Source: Pyropia yezoensis (Eukaryota > Rhodophyta > Bangiophyceae > Bangiales > Bangiaceae). From it: a stretch of DNA of 64,000 nucleotides. The translations under genes were made by a program, and so were the position numbers. Shown here in pieces: positions 62,165 to 64,000 of the stretch. The notes under the pieces are model-generated. The model did not search any database and was not told the origin of the DNA. It saw only the letters and a program-made list of their open reading frames with translations. The stretch lies in assembly GCA_009829735.1 (NCBI GenBank), contig CM020618.1, positions 37,796,894 to 37,860,893 on the forward strand, in the 5' to 3' direction. The number at the start of each line of letters is the position of its first letter. The first letter of the stretch is position 1.

Positions 62165-63063
62165 GACAGGGGGGGGGAGAGGGGGCGGGGAGCGCGAGGG
62201 GGGACGGGGGGGGTGTCCACCACAGCCGAACCGCCACGGGTCGACGTGCCACTGGCGCACGGGGCGGGGAGCCGGGGGGGGGGCACGGGCGGGTCACAGC
62301 GGGCGGGGATGGGGATTTGGTCGTGTCGACGGCAGCTGCCCGGTACACGCCCGTCCAGCTAGCACGCTGCCTAAATGGGCTGTGCCCGCCGCGACGCAGG
62401 GGGCAGGGCGCCCGCGGCAGACTCGGCGACACCTCCTGCTGTGCTGGCCGCGCGCCGAGCGGGGCCGCACGGGCGGGCGGCTCGGCACCTGTACGCCCAC
62501 GCCTACGCCGCGCCCTCCTCGACAGGCCGGCGAGGTGGCACCGCGTGGCAGGTCCCGTGGCTAGTCCAGCAGCAAGTCGCCATATCAGCAACCCCCCCCC
62601 TCAAGGCTGTCTTCTAGGAGGGAAACCAGCGGCCCCGTATCGTGAGCATCCTCACAGGCGCATGACCAAGCTGGGTGAGCAGCAATAACGCGGCGCGCCG
62701 CACAGGCGGGCGTGACCTGTGATGACAACGCCAATGTCGTCTTCTCCCCATCTCCGCCGCGTGCGTGCCCTTGGGGACACGGTGGGTTGGCGTGGGTGGG
62801 GTTGTCGCCCCCTTCCCTCTCCCCACACTCGGCGGGGGGGCACTGCGCGGGAGGGGCCTTGACAGTGGTTTTTTAAGTGAGCGACAGCCCCCCGCAGCAG
62901 GTGCTTGGGACGCGCGTGTCCACCACCCAAACGCGATGGAGAAGGCCTTGGGTGAGGTGCGACCTCGCCAGCCACAAGTTCGAGAGTGCCGCGCCACCGG
63001 GAACGACATGAGCGTGGGGTTCCGTTGAGAATTTAATCGTGGGGTTGGATTGTGCTCGCACCT
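62165..63063. other. upstream of the hydrolase, no gene
   Basis: GC-rich DNA with several open frames that look like noise. The hydrolase promoter should lie in its left part. No RNA gene is seen. Confidence 0.35.
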
Positions 63064-63200
63064 GCGCAGCAGTGCTTATCCCCTGTCAAGATACAAGCCT
63101 AATTTTGGCCAGATCTCTTGCTTCGTTGTGCAAATTCTTGCTCTGCTCGAGCACGAAAATGAACGGCTCGAGCAGAACTTTGCTTTTCTGATGGGCTGAG
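63064..63200 (+). repeat. dispersed repeat, copy 2 (137 bp)
   Basis: The second copy of the segment at 42357-42502, in the same orientation, with the same 11-bp inverted pair and 13-nt loop intact. It lacks 9 bp near its 3' end. Confidence 0.9.
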
Positions 63201-64000
63201 GCCGCTCAACCCCCGCACACCCAGAAGTACTCAACCGCCCGCTTCTCGTCAACCAATGCGCCGATGAAGCGAACGAGACACTGCTGGAAAGCCGCTGACC
63301 TGGCGCTTCTGTCCATGTGCACCATGACAGGCCACGATGTTTTATAGCCGAACAGTGGCAGCTGGAAGTGCGGAGGAGGGGGCTTTTGGGGGGTGCGAAA
63401 GCACCCTCTCTATGAAAACACTGTGAAGGACAGCCCTTTACAGTGGTTGTAATCTGGTGCCTCTGGTTGTAAACTGGTGCCAGACGGATAAGATGGCTGG
63501 AAGGGCGGTGCGATGCCCCACGTATCTGGTGGCGGTGATTGGCTATGGAAAAGACGATTTGACAAGAACAGTTGGCCGTCGGAGAGGATACCAAGTCCCG
63601 TCCAAGAACACTTATAATTTCGACAGTCTGTCCGACGTTTGGGACTGCCAGAGGTGGCTCTGTAAAGGACTCGTCCACGGCACTTCAAGTAATGTGTGCG
63701 ACGGTCGTCTCGATCGGGCCCGGGTTGGACCGCCCATTGCCGGGCGAGCCTGTGCCCAGCGCACGGCGCCGCGGGCCACCGCCGACGTCTCTGTCCGCTT
63801 CGCCCGGACAGCTGCCGTTGATCGCTGCGGCCACTCCCCAACCTCCCGTTGTTGCTGTCCGAGTTGCGCGTCGCGCACCTTCGCCCATCATGGTACGTTC
63901 TACTTTGTCTCTCGTTTTTTTCTGATGCGTCCGTGCGACGTTGGCCGGCTGTCATCTGGCGACGACGCAACCGCTTGGCAGCTGGGTGACTGCGGCGCCC
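63201..64000. other. window end, no gene recognised
   Basis: Moderate GC falls and rises again. A plus-strand ATG at 63890 is followed directly by GTACGT, the donor hexamer used by genes in this window, so a first exon could end there. Without the next exon I cannot support a gene. Confidence 0.25.

Noticed and set aside
1-64000. CRISPR arrays, tRNA, rRNA and snRNA genes
   Set aside because: I looked for regularly spaced repeats and for the typical tRNA T-arm and snRNA motifs and found none that hold up.

Overview
The window looks like nuclear DNA of a very GC-rich eukaryotic alga. My best guess is a bangiophycean red alga of the Porphyra/Pyropia kind. The reasons are long intronless reading frames, a few introns with a distinctive donor hexamer, huge Ala/Gly/Pro-rich extensions on ordinary eukaryotic proteins, long G or C runs, and gypsy-type chromovirus and hAT elements. 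This is inference from style and gene content; no single marker proves it.

Layout. Bases 1-9101 are a nest of fossil Ty3/gypsy LTR elements. Element A (plus) sits inside element B (plus), and B sits inside element C (minus, a partial tandem LTR-gag unit). A hAT DNA transposon with BED finger, DUF659-like region and hAT dimerisation domain follows (about 9.23-12.82 kb). Next come a perfect hairpin, a lower-GC stretch, a 1.4 kb GC minisatellite (14.3-15.7 kb) and a doubtful low-complexity ORF. The first clear host gene is an HMT1/ATM-like ABC half-transporter (minus, 17.4-20.2 kb). It is divergent from an ARF-family GTPase gene with four recognisable exons and damaged codons (21.7-23.1 kb). An NDR-type AGC kinase (26.7-29.3 kb) with a broken frame and an HWD catalytic loop is followed directly by a 5'-truncated gypsy element D (29.5-34.2 kb).

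The right half is host-gene rich: a spliced PP2C phosphatase (minus, 36.6-39.3 kb), a 1472-residue repeat-rich protein with a hemerythrin-like C-terminal bundle (46.7-51.1 kb), a YgfZ/IBA57 family protein (minus, 51.3-52.5 kb), a small half-WW-like protein (minus), a C-terminal J-domain membrane protein (54.9-56.2 kb), a TruA pseudouridine synthase (57.9-59.9 kb) and an alpha/beta hydrolase (minus, 60.3-62.2 kb). The genes do not form one pathway. They are a normal mixture of signalling, trafficking, RNA modification and Fe-S or metal housekeeping.

The most interesting observation is that three separate gypsy elements (A, B, D) carry a long open region on the ANTISENSE strand between the integrase end (or where it should be) and the polypurine tract/3' LTR. 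At least two of these antisense proteins share recognisable motifs. Other points of note are a GTRCGT 5' splice-site signature, a 140-bp dispersed repeat with an 11-bp hairpin, and short-motif repeats in the PP2C and hemerythrin-like proteins.
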